Source: Ancylostoma caninum
Taxonomy: Eukaryota; Nematoda; Chromadorea; Rhabditida; Ancylostomatidae
Reading direction: 5' to 3'
Assembly (NCBI GenBank): GCA_037903475.1
Contig: JBAJFG010000258.1
Location: 682,001 to 746,000, forward strand
DNA length: 64,000 nt
Shown: positions 11,470 through 23,445 of the stretch, one piece after another
Layout of the letters: each line of letters opens with the position of its first letter
How positions within the stretch are numbered: the stretch's first letter is position 1
Notes under the pieces: generated by a model
Told to the model about the DNA's origin: nothing
Databases searched by the model: none
The model's input: the letters and a program-made list of their open reading frames with translations, nothing else
Position numbers and translations under genes: made by a program

Positions 11470-13640
11470 AGCGTACAATTGAGCTTTTTCCACGGCAGCA
11501 AGATCTGAAAACCTCGCCTCGCATACCTAATTGTAAGTCAGCGTTGATGAACCATGGAAAGTAGAGTGATCTTCAGTATTTGGCGTGAGCTTGCGTTTAC
11601 ATTCAATTTACAAATCACATGTTAAAGCCTCTTGAACGTAAAAAAATGTGGCCTTGGAATAGCCATTGTGTATTTATTTTATCAATGTAGATTAATGGAA
11701 ATTTTGTACATGAACAGCAGATACATTTTTCGATTCCCTCAAGAGCTGCGCTGACGCATTAATTTTGTTCATGTAGCCACAAGGTGGCAGATTCAAGAAA
11801 AAAATTAAAGGCTTCTATCGAATTTTCATTATTACTGATGAAAGTCTGAAAATATTGTTGAGACACGGATTTGAGAATAACCAAACACAAAATTTGTCTT
11901 TGTTTTATAGAGAAATCATTGGAAATTTCGCTGATTGCTTTCGAAAGGTGAAGGAGAGAGATATGGCGGCGGTGTGCTTCTTGCTCATCATCCACGATCA
12001 AGCCGTTTACTTTTCAAGAAAGCCTTCCAGCTCCGTGAAAAAGGAAAGCTGCGAGGCCATATTACCAGTGATCAGTAATAGAGGAATCCAATTTAGAGAT
12101 CACAAAAGATGCAAAGATGTATGTAAAACATCACTAAACCACTAAGGAGACCAGTCACTGCCGCATGGGCTTTTCCTTTGGAGAGAACGGTCCAGCGCAT
12201 GGGTGCATCATTGGGATTACTCAGGCTAAGTGTGTTGATGCCCATTTTGACGATGGCTGAATTAGGGTTGTTAACACACTCACCCTGGATAGTGTCAATG
12301 ATGCATATTTTCCTTGTTCTCAGCAAAGACGCAAAAAATCTGTCATGATGGCATTTCGTCTCTATAATTTGTTCGCTTTTTTTCGTCCGTAAGAAAACTC
12401 TATCATTTTATACGCAATTTACCATAATCAGTCGATCTATCACGAATACACATCGAGATATTTTCAGGTGGTTGGTTTTTTTTATAAAACCATCCGCTCC
12501 ACTCAACTTGGCCGCAACTGCTTGGATTATGTATTACATGTAATAGTAGCAGAACAGTTTCTATGCATAAAAAAATAAACAATAGAAAGATTTCACTCAG
12601 ATCATGGGAGAGTTCTTCACGAATTCTCAAGTGACATTGCCTTCACAAACTCTTACAAAAGCTTGATACAAGGTTAGCTGACGTTTCTCACTGGTGAAAA
12701 TAGAAAATAAAATGGATATTTCTTTCTGTGGAAACAACTATATGTGAACAACCATTTGCGGAAGAGATGTGAAATGATTGACCAATATATAAATCCAATC
12801 AGAGCATCCGATTGCTAACTGTGCCATCGGTGGCATGTAAGCATGAAAGCACCGCGAATGATTTGCAGTGCACTGACCTGCCTCCTTTATACAGAGCTTG
12901 TTGCTCCAATTAAAAATTATGAGAATAGACCGACTGAGCATTATCCTCATATGTATGCATATACATATGTGTGGGTTCGAGGAAATTTTTTTTAGCAGAG
13001 CATTATAAACAATGTATCATAAACAATGCAAATTGGCGAAAATTCTTCCTCGTTTTCTTTTTAAACAGCCCACGTACGCGCACTTTGCCTTATATAATGT
13101 TGGTTGGAAAAAAGTCGTTCTCGTTATTTGACAGCAAAGAACAATCCGCACTAAGCCGCACATAGGTATTAATATAATAGAGTAATCCTGTATATTGTCA
13201 GCAGTCTGAGAGAAATGAACCATATCCATACACTGAACCACATATACAATGAACCATATGTATACATACATACAATGCAGCTCAGTGAAAACTCAGTTTT
13301 GCTTGGAATTATTTGGAACCAGTCCAAAGGTCCAGCCTCAGCCGGAGTTCCAGACTGCTTTCAAATAATTAAACGAGCAAAACTCCCAACAAATAAACGA
13401 GCAAAACTGCCAACTGACAGACTGAGTTTAAATAATTGCCGTGAAGCAAGCTTCTCATAGATGACTACTTGAGGAGAAGTATTGCCCAACTTTTGGATTC
13501 CACTCGAGATAGGTCCGATGGTATTTTTTGTTACAAAATAGTTCGTATCTGAAAACAAACTGTTCATATCAGCAGGACATCGCAGCAAAACTACTGCAGG
13601 AAAAAAGTTTCCTGTCGAATATCAGAACTGCTACAACAGA
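11470..13640. other. No gene recognised
   Basis: Only scattered short ORFs. A small tandem of AAACGAGCAAAACTSCCAAC lies at 13370-13420. A run of CATATACATATG-type palindromic AT sequence lies near 12950. Confidence 0.45.
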
Positions 13641-14013
13641 TAGCAGTATTAGTTTATTATAAAATTATGTAATTTAGGAGAAAATTGTTCACATTCTTGT
13701 TACTACGTTTAAATCGAATACTTCCGATGTCTCTTCAGTGGACCATATACTTCCGGCATGCTCAATATAGGCAGTTTTGCCCGTTGAGATTAATTCCGCC
13801 TTGTGCAAAACTCATCCCTGCATATTGAAACCAAATTAAATCCAAATTATTTTTCATATTCAGAGGCAATAAACAATTAGTTGGCTTTAGTCGGATAGTT
13901 ATTGAAACCATTAGTAGCAAACACTACTTCCTCAACAGAAAAAAATCCGCGAGCGGGATCCGGCCGCTCTGAGCGAACCGAAAGTTACCTAGAATTTATT
14001 TTATTATAGATCA
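13640..14013 (+). repeat. Dispersed repeat, copy 1 (partner at 22.94-23.33 kb)
   Basis: Shared blocks in the same order and orientation include CATACTTCCGGCATG, GCAGTTTTGCC.GTTTGAGATTAAT and CGGCCGCTCTGAGCGAACCG. In both places a minus-strand exon of a common family follows (14.5-15.37 and 23.34-23.45 kb), so the two loci look like an old segmental duplication. Confidence 0.65.
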
Positions 14014-14491
14014 TTCACTGTGTTCTCCCTGTTGGCCGAATATTCCTTTTTCAACTAGCAGCATTGATCTTGAAATGAAGGTCTACATTACCCTACTGAC
14101 GACCAGAACACGCGTTTCGCGTGTCTGCAGCGTTACAACAAAGCCACCTCCGAGAGCGCTGCGCCCGCATGGTTCCACGCTTTTAAGATAAGAAAATTAA
14201 GAAAGAAAAATCGCTAGTTTTGCAAAAATAATTCGCAGTATCGTTCTGAAAGGTTACTACTATCATCGGACTAGAAAAAGGAGGGAGGATCTGAAAGGTT
14301 CTTACTTCGTTTGAAGTAGAAAGAAGTTTATTTTGACGGCTATGAGGAAGTGTCCTGGGAGTATGCACTTCCGTATGGCTCTAGCTTGACGCCTAAGCAA
14401 GCACTAGATGTAACGAAAGTGATTCTATGCACGAAATATGGCTTTTGTACATACTATTCCCATCCATAACACAACGCAATCGTCCTCGATT

Positions 14492-15372
14492 TCAAAATCC
14501 CTTCCTTTCATGGTATCTACTACGAAAAACCAAAAGTCCTTCTTGAACAACAAGTATTTGAGAAATTATTCGGGAGTTTCGTACTCGTTTCATATGGAGA
14601 TATGTACTGCGAAATAGTTCCGAAACGAAGTCCAGTAGTTGATTACAAGAGCGCGTCAATGGGTTATTAAAGGCAGCACCCACGATAATCTTCATGTATG
14701 AGATTTTGAATGTTTCGTTGCTTTATGAATGGTCCCGACAGGTCTGCGACGTCTGTGCTGTCGGGAACGTCACCGTTACCGTGATCAACAAGTTAAACTA
14801 GGTATCCGCGTATCCCATCCCAGCCGTATGTACGAGTCGTTATGGGCCACCAAATCAGCTTTGGAGCGCGACAACCGCAAGTTTTCTTCTACAAATACAA
14901 CGATGAGAGTAGGAAGTAGTAAATTATATTTACCAGCAACGACATGTAAATATTTGCGGTTATAGTTTCACTGGACCACAAGTGACAATTCTCGAAAAAA
15001 AAGTGGAAGAAAAGCAGTGTAAAAAACAAAGAAATACGAAAGAAAAAACAACACTGAACATGCCCTATATGGCAGGCATGAATCAGCTGATAGAGCGCCG
15101 CGGCGTTGATCAAATCCCCTGCGGCAACGCAGTGAGCGGATCACTCGTCCAATTTCCGTTGTCCGCTCAGATTGAGCAATTTCAAAACCTGGGATTTTGC
15201 GACTTTCGTTAATTTTTAACGCTATATCTGGAATCAGTGGACTCAGCGAAGAGAAAGTAAAAATTCTCGAGACGAAAATTATCGTGGGTGCTGCCTTTAA
15301 GTGAGACGGCAAGAGGCAAGTAACCTTCGCTGACGACAACTACGGTTGCCTCTGTAGTTAATCGCAGAGAAG
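14492..15372 (-). pseudogene. Open frame split by a TTAA-type MITE
   Basis: On the minus strand an exon begins after a strong acceptor (T-run then CAG, exon start 15372) and reads LTTEATVVVVSEGYLPLAVSL. It is then interrupted exactly at TTAA (15300) by the 14667-15300 element. Beyond the element the same frame continues from 14666 as NPLTRSCNQLLDFVSELF, stopping at 14492. Removing the insert with one TTAA keeps the frame. A paralogous exon (EAITVVDLDGYLPLAVCL) at 23.4 kb supports that the first part was coding. The GYLPLAV..LLDFVSELF pattern faintly recalls the glycolipid-transfer fold, but I do not assign it. Confidence 0.55.
14667..15300. mobile_element. TTAA-flanked MITE (piggyBac-like target)
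   Basis: The element is bounded by TTAA on both sides and by TIRs reading AGGCAGCACCCACGATAA. The 626-bp interior has no transposase. TTAA target duplication with short TIRs is the hallmark of piggyBac-type transposition. A related element is at 48230-48668. Insertion is inside an open frame on the minus strand. Confidence 0.75.
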
Positions 15373-15590
15373 CTGAAAAAAAAAACTTGTCTTCCACAAG
15401 AAATTGCGCGAATACATATATTTGGTACCATCGGAATTAATCCTACTGTTGATCACGAAGAGCTACCGATAGGTCGTATGCGTTTGCTTCAACCCGTTTT
15501 CTTAACTGGAACTCTTCCCATAAAGGCAATTTCACACGTTGATCACAAACAGCTATTCCGTTTTTCTTAACAACATCATACGCCATGTAC

Positions 15591-15658
15591 CTTGGATGGG
15601 GTTACTGTAGGCAAACCGCCAACACTGTAGGTGTATCTTCGTCCACAATCCATCGAAA
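15591..15658 (-). CDS. Exon-2-like piece of the secreted NTR-like family
   Basis: The exon starts TTTCGATGG after AG, as at 7448, ends AAG|GTACAT in phase 0 and begins with two bases of a split codon, exactly as exons 7378-7448 and 40569-40651 do. It encodes SMDCGRRYTYSVGGLPTV. I found no exon 1, 3 or 4 close by, so it may be a solitary relic. Confidence 0.4.
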
Positions 15659-15659
15659 C

Positions 15660-18050
15660 TTTGATTATGTTGAACACAAATATGACTTCTATTTGATGCC
15701 TCAGTGCATTTTTACCGAGTAGTGGTATGCTGTAGAATGCATTGTTTGATATCATTAAATATTTAAGCACTCAACTGTGCTACTCACAGCTTTTTAAGCA
15801 TCACGATCTAGCCTGAACTTGTGACGCAGCAATTTCGGTATCCCACAAATTAACCGAAACATTATGTGAGTGTGCGGAGGTCCATCGAGGCTCGGATATT
15901 CTAAATATTACTTTCTAATACTTGAATTTAAGACTCTGCAGAAGCTCAATGCCCTGTGAAGAAATGAGCCACTTACACTACGGCCGCCCGAAGTACATAT
16001 AATACATACTATGTATAGTTGCATAGTTAACTGTAGTATAGTTAACACATTCGAAAACTGGCCTCGAATGATTATTTAGCAGGAGCATTGCAAGTGAATT
16101 GTGGAGAAGTGTGGCGTAGGGTTCACACCGGAACTCATTGAGAAGGAGCACAGAGATTATTTCGCGTTGATTGCTTTCGGAGTTTTAATTTGCAAAATCC
16201 ATCAGGCACAGTTTTAGGAGTGTTTGTACTTTTTCGCGCCGCGACGGCCACGACACGCGCGACGCGATAGATGGCAAAGCCGTCGTGTCGCTACGTCGCG
16301 CAATGCTGAACGTCGCAAATTCACGTACTCACGCAAAATTACATGCACACCCCGATTTAGAGGGGCTCATGCCACGGACCGTTTTGAACATCTCTTTTTA
16401 CCACATTTGTGGTCTGGAATGTTCAGAAAAAGTTCTCAGGGATTTTCAGTGGTGATCTTTGCGATGGCTGCAATTTTTTTGTTTGCAGGATATGGTAGAA
16501 GCATTGTGGGTTTTTCTCATTTATTTGTTCAGAGATTTTTTTTGCGTTTGAGTTATCAGAATGGTTTTCTTCTATGTGTACATTCTTGCAGTCCCGTGCT
16601 TCGACGTTTTGTGTTTTTCCCCGTTCACGTGTGTTCTAGTACAAGGTTACAACAAAGTCTTCGGTAAAAAATTTTATTGCAATTATTTCTTGCGCTTTGT
16701 AAGGAAACCTGTGACTTTGTATCCGCGTTGACAACCCAAATCTCTCGAACACACATGCAAAATTTCATAATTCATAGCCCTATTTGAACCTTGTATGATC
16801 TGAAAACATGAAACCAGCTAGAAATGGAAATGGCCGCAAGTAGAGTCTCGGTGACACCTTTCCCAAGAACTTCTTTTATTTGACTCATCAAATCCCCAGT
16901 TTTCTGCCAAATATTGAAGAGGGTATAAGCTTTCTGTCCTAGGGAGATCCATGTGTAAACTTGTTTTATTGACCGAAAATGATCAATAGACTGTCACCAT
17001 CACCACCACTTTTTCCTACTAGAATGCACAAAACAAAGGGCAAAAGTGGGCAGAGCTAAACCCGGAGGGGTATATTATTTCTTAGGCTCGAGCACATCTG
17101 ACGGAACTAAGGTGGGCTTTTGACAAAAGTTTTCCATCATGTTTCAGAAGAAAAAGCAACAAAAAGTTGGTTCAGACGTCCCTGATTTCACCAAACCATC
17201 ATATTTGCTTAATAATTATCATGCTCCTTGGAAAGGAGACCTCTAGATTTCTGAATTGTAGTCCCTAAAGCACAGAAGTGCAACTAATTTTTGCTCTAAT
17301 ACCAGCTTTCCTAGCATAGACCTAACAAGAAAACAGGGTCATAAATTCTAGACCAACTTGCGGCAGGTCGTGCGTTGCAGTAGCCAGCGGTTTTGTCAAC
17401 TCTACGGAGAAGCCAGAAGAGATATCCAAAATTCAAGAGTGGATTTCCATAGCGCATGAATTCTACATAGCCCAGGTAAATTTCCAGACTGATCTGATCC
17501 CAGTCTTACAATTCATTATATTTGGCCAATGACTTTGTTGTCACCCTGTAGTACTGCCAGGGATTTCTTCGGAGGTATACGTTCTTCTAGTGTCTCGATT
17601 TGATGTTTTTTTCTTTTTTCTGGTCGGATGTGTGAGTTTCTGATCTAGTTGAGAGTTTCGTTCCACTAAGTCACGTTCTAGCCCCGCGCTTTCGATCTTA
17701 TTCAATCTTTCACTGGTTAGACGTGTTATCTTGTGAATTCTGGGGGTCTTGCAGTCTTGAGGGGTGGGGGTCTTGCACCGACTTCACCACAAAACCACAC
17801 CGGAATGTGAGAAATCATATAGAATACGCCAAGACTCGTTGACCAACGCGAGCCGTGGCAGGCAGCCAGCACAGCTTGGAGCGGTCTGCCCCCGGGCTCC
17901 AAAAATGTTGACAGTTCGATCCTTTCGAAAACGAGGCATTCGTCGCTTCTGAGAGAGTTGATGCACATTACTGAGATCAACATGGCGAGAAGGTCTATGA
18001 CATGTCTATATCACCAACAGCTGAATCAGGTGGGTCCCTGCCTTTAACAA
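15660..18050. other. No gene recognised
   Basis: A 147-codon plus-strand ORF (16224-16667) begins in a CG-rich, partly self-complementary patch (GCGCGACGCGAT, CTACGTCGCGC) and ends in a hydrophobic stretch. I do not trust it as a gene. The rest is unstructured. Confidence 0.4.
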
Positions 18051-18109
18051 CCTTGTACATAGCTGATGCAAGAACTGGGAAAGGTAGTCATGTTTCTGTT
18101 GTTTACGGA

Positions 18110-19257
18110 CTAGGCTAAGCGCGAGCTTCGCAAGGATGCTTACGCAAGATCGACCACAGATGTCTGAAGATGCATGCGCTTTTCGCTCCGGGCGCAGCGA
18201 TACCACAGTGACTTTCTCAATTCGCTCTGCGTCTGCTTCCTATGTATCTCGCCTGAGCTATTGCTGTACTATGCCACCGGTTTAGACGGCCACATGAAGT
18301 CATCTGGTACGCGTTGCGGTGGCACGGCGTTTCTGAGAAAATCATCGAGTGGGTCAGGATTCTCTACGAAGACCCAAGGAGTCGAGTGCAGGCGGCCGCG
18401 GGCACGTCAGCAGAATTCCCCATCTCCGCAGGTGTAAATGAAGGACTAGCCTTCTCACCTCTTCTCTTCTTCGTCGCCATGGACGCTGTTACGACAAACC
18501 TCCAGAGACCGACGCCATGGACTCTGTTATACGCAGATGCTTGCGTTTGAACAAAAGGAGGACCTTGAACAACAGAAGCAGGCCTGGAGCGAACGTCTAG
18601 CAGGGTTCGATCTTCGTCTTAATGCCAAAAAGACTGAGTATATGACGTCCGATATGAACGAGTCGCTATCATTCAGGTTGATGGCAGTGACCTTCGAGAA
18701 CTTCAAATATCTCGGCTCAACATTCTCAGCCGATGGCAACCTAGCCCATGAAGTCCTGGCTCGCGTTAACGGTGCATGGTTGGAGTGGCGCTCGACCATG
18801 GGAGTGCTGTGCGACAAGAAGATCCCGGATCGCTTCAAGTCGAAGGTGTATCGAGCAGTCGTTAGACCAGTGGCACTGTACGGTGCAGAATGTTGGCCGG
18901 TCATTAAGGAGGTGGAACGCTGCCTCGGTGTAATGGAAATGAAGATGTTACGATGAATGGCTGGTGTCACGCGTGTGGACCGCATACGTAATGAAAAGAT
19001 CCGAGGGCGGCTCGGCATCGCCACGATTGCTAACAAGCTCCGCGAAACCCGCCTCAGATGATACGGCCACGTACTGCGCGCCAACAAAGACACAGTTCGC
19101 GAAGTAGGCCTTGATCTCGAGGTACCAGGAAAACGACCAAAAGAACGCCCGAAGCAGCGGTGGCTGGACACACTGCATGCCGATCTGAAGCATGTGGGCG
19201 CCCATCCAGACCAGGCGCATCAGGAACCCCCCCCCCCCAACGAACGCGACCAACACT
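18110..19257 (+). pseudogene. RTE-type retrotransposon: RT to C-terminus, inactivated
   Basis: Fragments of a non-LTR reverse transcriptase appear in order: CAFRSGRSDTT (fingers), WVRILYEDPRSRVQ, FPISAGVNEG, then the catalytic region, then KKTEYMTSDMNES, KYLGSTFSADGNLAHE and RPVALYGAECWP. The tail shows LRWYGHVLRANKD and PKERPKQRWLDTL, typical of RTE elements. The YADD box is destroyed: the frame reads YADACV then stops, and the next frame begins MLAFEQKED. That fits loss of about 8 bases between two GATG/ATG repeats. A second stop lies before AGVTRVDRIRNEK. The 5' endonuclease is absent. The 3' end runs straight into the GAA array. Confidence 0.85.
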
Positions 19258-20851
19258 GAAGAAGAAGAAGAAGAAGAAGGAAGAAGAAGAAGAAGAAGAA
19301 GAAGAAGAAGAAGAAGAAGAAGAAGAAGAAGAAGAAGAAGAAGAAGAAGAAGAAGAAGAAGAAGAAGAAGAAGAAGAAGAAGAAGAAGAAGAAGAAGAAG
19401 AAGAAGAAGAAGAAGAAGAAGAAGAAGAAGAAGAAGAAGAAGAAGAAGAAGAAGAAGAAGAAGAAGAAGAAGAAGAAGAAGAAGAAGAAGAAGAAGAAGA
19501 AGAAGAAGAAGAAGAAGAAGAAGAAGAAGAAGAAGAAGAAGAAGAAGAAGAAGAAGAAGAAGAAGAAGAAGAAGAAGAAGAAGAAGAAGAAGAAGAAGAA
19601 GAAGAAGAAGAAGAAGAAGAAGAAGAAGAAGAAGAAGAAGAAGAAGAAGAAGAAGAAGAAGAAGAAGAAGAAGAAGAAGAAGAAGAAGAAGAAGAAGAAG
19701 AAGAAGAAGAAGAAGAAGAAGAAGAAGAAGAAGAAGAAGAAGAAGAAGAAGAAGAAGAAGAAGAAGAAGAAGAAGAAGAAGAAGAAGAAGAAGAAGAAGA
19801 AGAAGAAGAAGAAGAAGAAGAAGAAGAAGAAGAAGAAGAAGAAGAAGAAGAAGAAGAAGAAGAAGAAGAAGAAGAAGAAGAAGAAGAAGAAGAAGAAGAA
19901 GAAGAAGAAGAAGAAGAAGAAGAAGAAGAAGAAGAAGAAGAAGAAGAAGAAGAAGAAGAAGAAGAAGAAGAAGAAGAAGAAGAAGAAGAAGAAGAAGAAG
20001 AAGAAGAAGAAGAAGAAGAAGAAGAAGAAGAAGAAGAAGAAGAAGAAGAAGAAGAAGAAGAAGAAGAAGAAGAAGAAGAAGAAGAAGAAGAAGAAGAAGA
20101 AGAAGAAGAAGAAGAAGAAGAAGAAGAAGAAGAAGAAGAAGAAGAAGAAGAAGAAGAAGAAGAAGAAGAAGAAGAAGAAGAAGAAGAAGAAGAAGAAGAA
20201 GAAGAAGAAGAAGAAGAAGAAGAAGAAGAAGAAGAAGAAGAAGAAGAAGAAGAAGAAGAAGAAGAAGAAGAAGAAGAAGAAGAAGAAGAAGAAGAAGAAG
20301 AAGAAGAAGAAGAAGAAGAAGAAGAAGAAGAAGAAGAAGAAGAAGAAGAAGAAGAAGAAGAAGAAGAAGAAGAAGAAGAAGAAGAAGAAGAAGAAGAAGA
20401 AGAAGAAGAAGAAGAAGAAGAAGAAGAAGAAGAAGAAGAAGAAGAAGAAGAAGAAGAAGAAGAAGAAGAAGAAGAAGAAGAAGAAGAAGAAGAAGAAGAA
20501 GAAGAAGAAGAAGAAGAAGAAGAAGAAGAAGAAGAAGAAGAAGAAGAAGAAGAAGAAGAAGAAGAAGAAGAAGAAGAAGAAGAAGAAGAAGAAGAAGAAG
20601 AAGAAGAAGAAGAAGAAGAAGAAGAAGAAGAAGAAGAAGAAGAAGAAGAAGAAGAAGAAGAAGAAGAAGAAGAAGAAGAAGAAGAAGAAGAAGAAGAAGA
20701 AGAAGAAGAAGAAGAAGAAGAAGAAGAAGAAGAAGAAGAAGAAGAAGAAGAAGAAGAAGAAGAAGAAGAAGAAGAAGAAGAAGAAGAAGAAGAAGAAGAA
20801 GAAGAAGAAGAAGAAGAAGAAGAAGAAGAAGAAGAAGAAGAAGAAGAAGAA
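19258..20851 (+). repeat. (GAA)n microsatellite, about 531 triplets
   Basis: 1,594 bp of GAA with a single extra G near 19280 and then no further interruption that I can see. It starts at the RTE 3' end, and RTE-clade elements often end in short tandem repeats, so the array probably grew from the element's tail. Poly-Glu and poly-Arg ORFs of about 600 codons are products of the repeat. Long GAA/TTC runs are known to form triplex DNA. The length may differ from the real chromosome because assemblers handle such runs poorly. Confidence 0.95.
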
Positions 20852-21120
20852 AGTGGCGGACGCAGAAAATGGGCGGGAGGGGAGGGGGCGTGGAAAAAAA
20901 AGTGGGGTCTCCGCCTTTTGGGACTCAGACGGAAAATAAAATTAATAGAGATATTAATTATGATAATAAATAAATAATAAAAAATATATTAAAAACAATG
21001 ATAAAAATAAACAAATAAAAATAAACTAATACGAGATTTTTATTTGTATTGTAAATGATTTCGAAAATTTGCCGACCCATTCTCGGGGGGGGGGCGCCCC
21101 CCCCCCTGCGTCCGCCACTG
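20852..21120. mobile_element. hAT-like MITE with TIR AGTGGCGGACGCAG
   Basis: Inverted ends AGTGGCGGACGCAG and CTGCGTCCGCCACTG enclose a 269-bp AT-rich body flanked by G/C runs. CAGTGGCGGA-type ends with G-runs are typical of non-autonomous hAT elements. The left terminal C is replaced by A where it meets the GAA array, so the target duplication cannot be read. Confidence 0.65.
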
Positions 21121-21599
21121 CTAAGAAGCAATATTACTATCGAGAGATCTGTCAAGAAATTTGGATTGAGGGGTTAACAGGGATAAAAATGGGGCTGTGC
21201 CTACTTAGCCCTGCAATTGTTTATCCGATGAAATTTTTCCTCCCAACGGAAACATATTAACCCGCACGAAATCATCTGGATAAATGGGATAAGAGAGGGA
21301 CTTGTTAAATAAAAGTAATTCTCTCCTGAGAAACGAGGGTTTCGCTGCTTATGCAACTCGTGAAATGTGTTTCATTCAAAAACGTAATGATTTCCATAAT
21401 AGTCAATGTTCACGCCACCAAAAATTGCTTCTTCCCAAATGTTCTGACTGAAAAAAATTGTTTGCTTCGCGCATAAGATGCAGAAATAATCTAGTATGAG
21501 CGGAAATTTCTCGCTCAAAAATGCTCTAATCTGGAAGGAATCAGCTGCTTTCTACCCTTCCATTCTTCTGCTGCTTCTTGGATATCTTTGCCAGACTCA

Positions 21600-21722
21600 T
21601 ACCGCGTACGCTTGGGCCGATTTTTCTGAAAACTCCATAAATTTCGATTATTGATTGCTGCCCGTGATCAACCATGTGATAGTTGAAGATCACTCTCGAA
21701 ACTTTTCCGCAATAGGTGTACA
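21600..21722 (-). repeat. Dispersed repeat R (copies at 43.06 and 43.86 kb)
   Basis: GGGCCGATTTTTCTGAAAACTCC followed by ATGTGATAGTTGAAGATCAC matches 43060-43160. On the minus strand all copies keep a similar reading (RVIFNYHMVDHG versus RVVYNYHIIDQG). The parent element is unknown. Confidence 0.5.
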
Positions 21723-22438
21723 TTGTACATACATGTACAAAATCGAGAAAAATTAGCTCACATGCCAGGGAACAAATTCCCTTAGCTTTGCTCGAGATGC
21801 TTCCTGTTGACGTGTATCACAGAACTCAGATGCTCGAGGTATTCCTCTACTGCGGAACGATGTAGGACTTCTCCAATCTCTCGTCAGAAGTTGACTGCGA
21901 TTCTCTTGCAGAACTTCCCTCCCAACTCGCTCCGAACCTAGACGCCGAAGGCTATCAAATGAGAGGAAGTAGCCAGCCAATCGAACGCGAAGGTGAGGAC
22001 AGGAAGGTTGACAAGGCACCAATCCTGGATGGTTTTGGTTTCGACGCGCTGCAGCTCCACCCAGCAGAGGGATCCAGCAGTGGCGGACGGAGAAGGGGGA
22101 CTACCGGATCCTTGCTTATGTAATGTCCCTTTACCTGTAGTTTCTTCATGGCGCACTTCATTTTTGGTGCGTTGAATAAATAAATAAATAAGTGAATAAG
22201 CCTAGACAGAGCCTAAATGAGCCTAGATAGCCAGGTATTCACATAGATCTTTGTCAATTTGATCGTAGACATGATTGGCCGGGTTGTGAACAACGCCAGC
22301 TACTAGCCGCCTGTCGTTAGCAGTGGAACGAACTGTTTTTCCTTGATTTGCGGACCTTTGCTGTTTCCTCATGATTGAGAAATAAGGCTTCAAACTTTCG
22401 ATTTGACCTGTCAATGCACTTCGTCTCGTGAAGGTGTA

Positions 22439-22709
22439 CAGTGGACGGCAATGGCGGTGGCCCATCTGCGGCCTCGAAAAGGGCGCCGCGCAACCGCACC
22501 GCGCGCGCTGGCATCAGTGTCGTCTGCCGCCGGAATGCTATTTCTGAGCTTTTTTCCTCCCGATTTGGTCAAAAATCCTCGAAATCGGATAGAAAAGCTG
22601 CTAGAAAAAGCATAACAGCAGCAGAAAACATCGACTACGGTACGTGCGGCGCGGTTGCGCGACGTCCTTCTCGAGGCCGTAGATGGGCCAACGCCATTGA
22701 CGTCCACTG
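22439..22709. mobile_element. 271-bp hairpin MITE, copy 1
   Basis: TA-flanked, TIR CAGTGGACGGCAATGG, with arms of about 85 bp that pair almost fully (GGCCCATCTGCGGCCTCG with CGAGGCCGTAGATGGGCC). The centre is also self-complementary around CGATTTGGTCAAAAATCC. No protein is encoded. The second copy at 33500 has the same length. Confidence 0.8.
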
Positions 22710-22939
22710 TATATGTCAAACTTTCACGCCCGAAAAAAGAGACGTAGCCGAACGATGATCGATAAACAATGAAGAATGTATCAATTTTGGTTCAAAAAAA
22801 TTTTCCGAAGGTAAATCATGCCGAAATTTGGAGACGATCAACTACAAAATGTTTCACTGAAGAAAGATTCCTATCAGCAATACCTAAGAATCAATAGGAA
22901 ATGATCACATTTGATGGAAATATTATTCTGATGGCGGGA

Positions 22940-23335
22940 CGCCCAGTCCACAACACATAGCAGAATTATTTCGTTACCGAATTATCAAATGAAAAACTCT
23001 ATATTCATGTTCCTACGGTTATATCGAATAATTTATCCATGTAAATTCGAAAAAATTTCCGAATTTTCACTGGTCGACATACTTCCGCATGTCCAAAATG
23101 AGCAGTTTTGCCGTTTGAGATTAATGCTGCGTTGGGCGAATTCCTGCATGTTGAAAACAGATTGAAAACGAATTATTCCGATAATCATATATAATAAGCC
23201 ATCGATTGCTCGACATGGGTAGTTAATTGAAACCAGTATTAACAAACATTACTTCCTCACGAAAAAAAATGCGTTAGTGGGATTCGGCCGCTCTGAGCGA
23301 ACCGGAACTTTTCTAGAACTTTAGATCATTCTCCA
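22940..23335 (+). repeat. Dispersed repeat, copy 2 (partner at 13.64-14.01 kb)
   Basis: Same order of blocks as copy 1, ending GGCCGCTCTGAGCGAACCGG. The paralogous exon follows directly. Confidence 0.65.
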
Positions 23336-23342
23336 TTTTCAG

Positions 23343-23445
23343 TTAGTAGTTTTTTCTTCGGATGGAGCCCAGCACCAAGCAAACTGCAAGAGGCAGGTAG
23401 CCATCAAGGTCGACCACTGTGATTGCCTCTGGAGCCAAAGCAAAA
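23343..23445 (-). pseudogene. Exon paralogous to the split frame at 15.3 kb
   Basis: Minus-strand residues EAITVVDLDGYLPLAVCL align with EATVVVVSEGYLPLAVSL at 15.3 kb. The T-run upstream is present but the AG at the matching acceptor position is missing (TTTTGCTTTG), suggesting decay. It is followed by a possible donor (TTG|GTGCTG). Confidence 0.45.

Noticed and set aside
16224..16667. 147-codon Arg-rich then hydrophobic ORF
   Set aside because: The Arg-rich part is a CG-rich self-complementary patch; composition explains the open frame.
18030..18046. GTGGGTCCCTGCCTTTAA as a third TTAA-MITE end
   Set aside because: Only one imperfect end is present and it lies within sequence that may belong to the RTE fragment.
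19160..20977. ORFs of about 600 codons encoding poly-Glu and poly-Arg
   Set aside because: They are translations of the GAA array in different frames.
22078..22100. CAGTGGCGGACGGAG, hAT-like terminus
   Set aside because: Single end only; no partner found.
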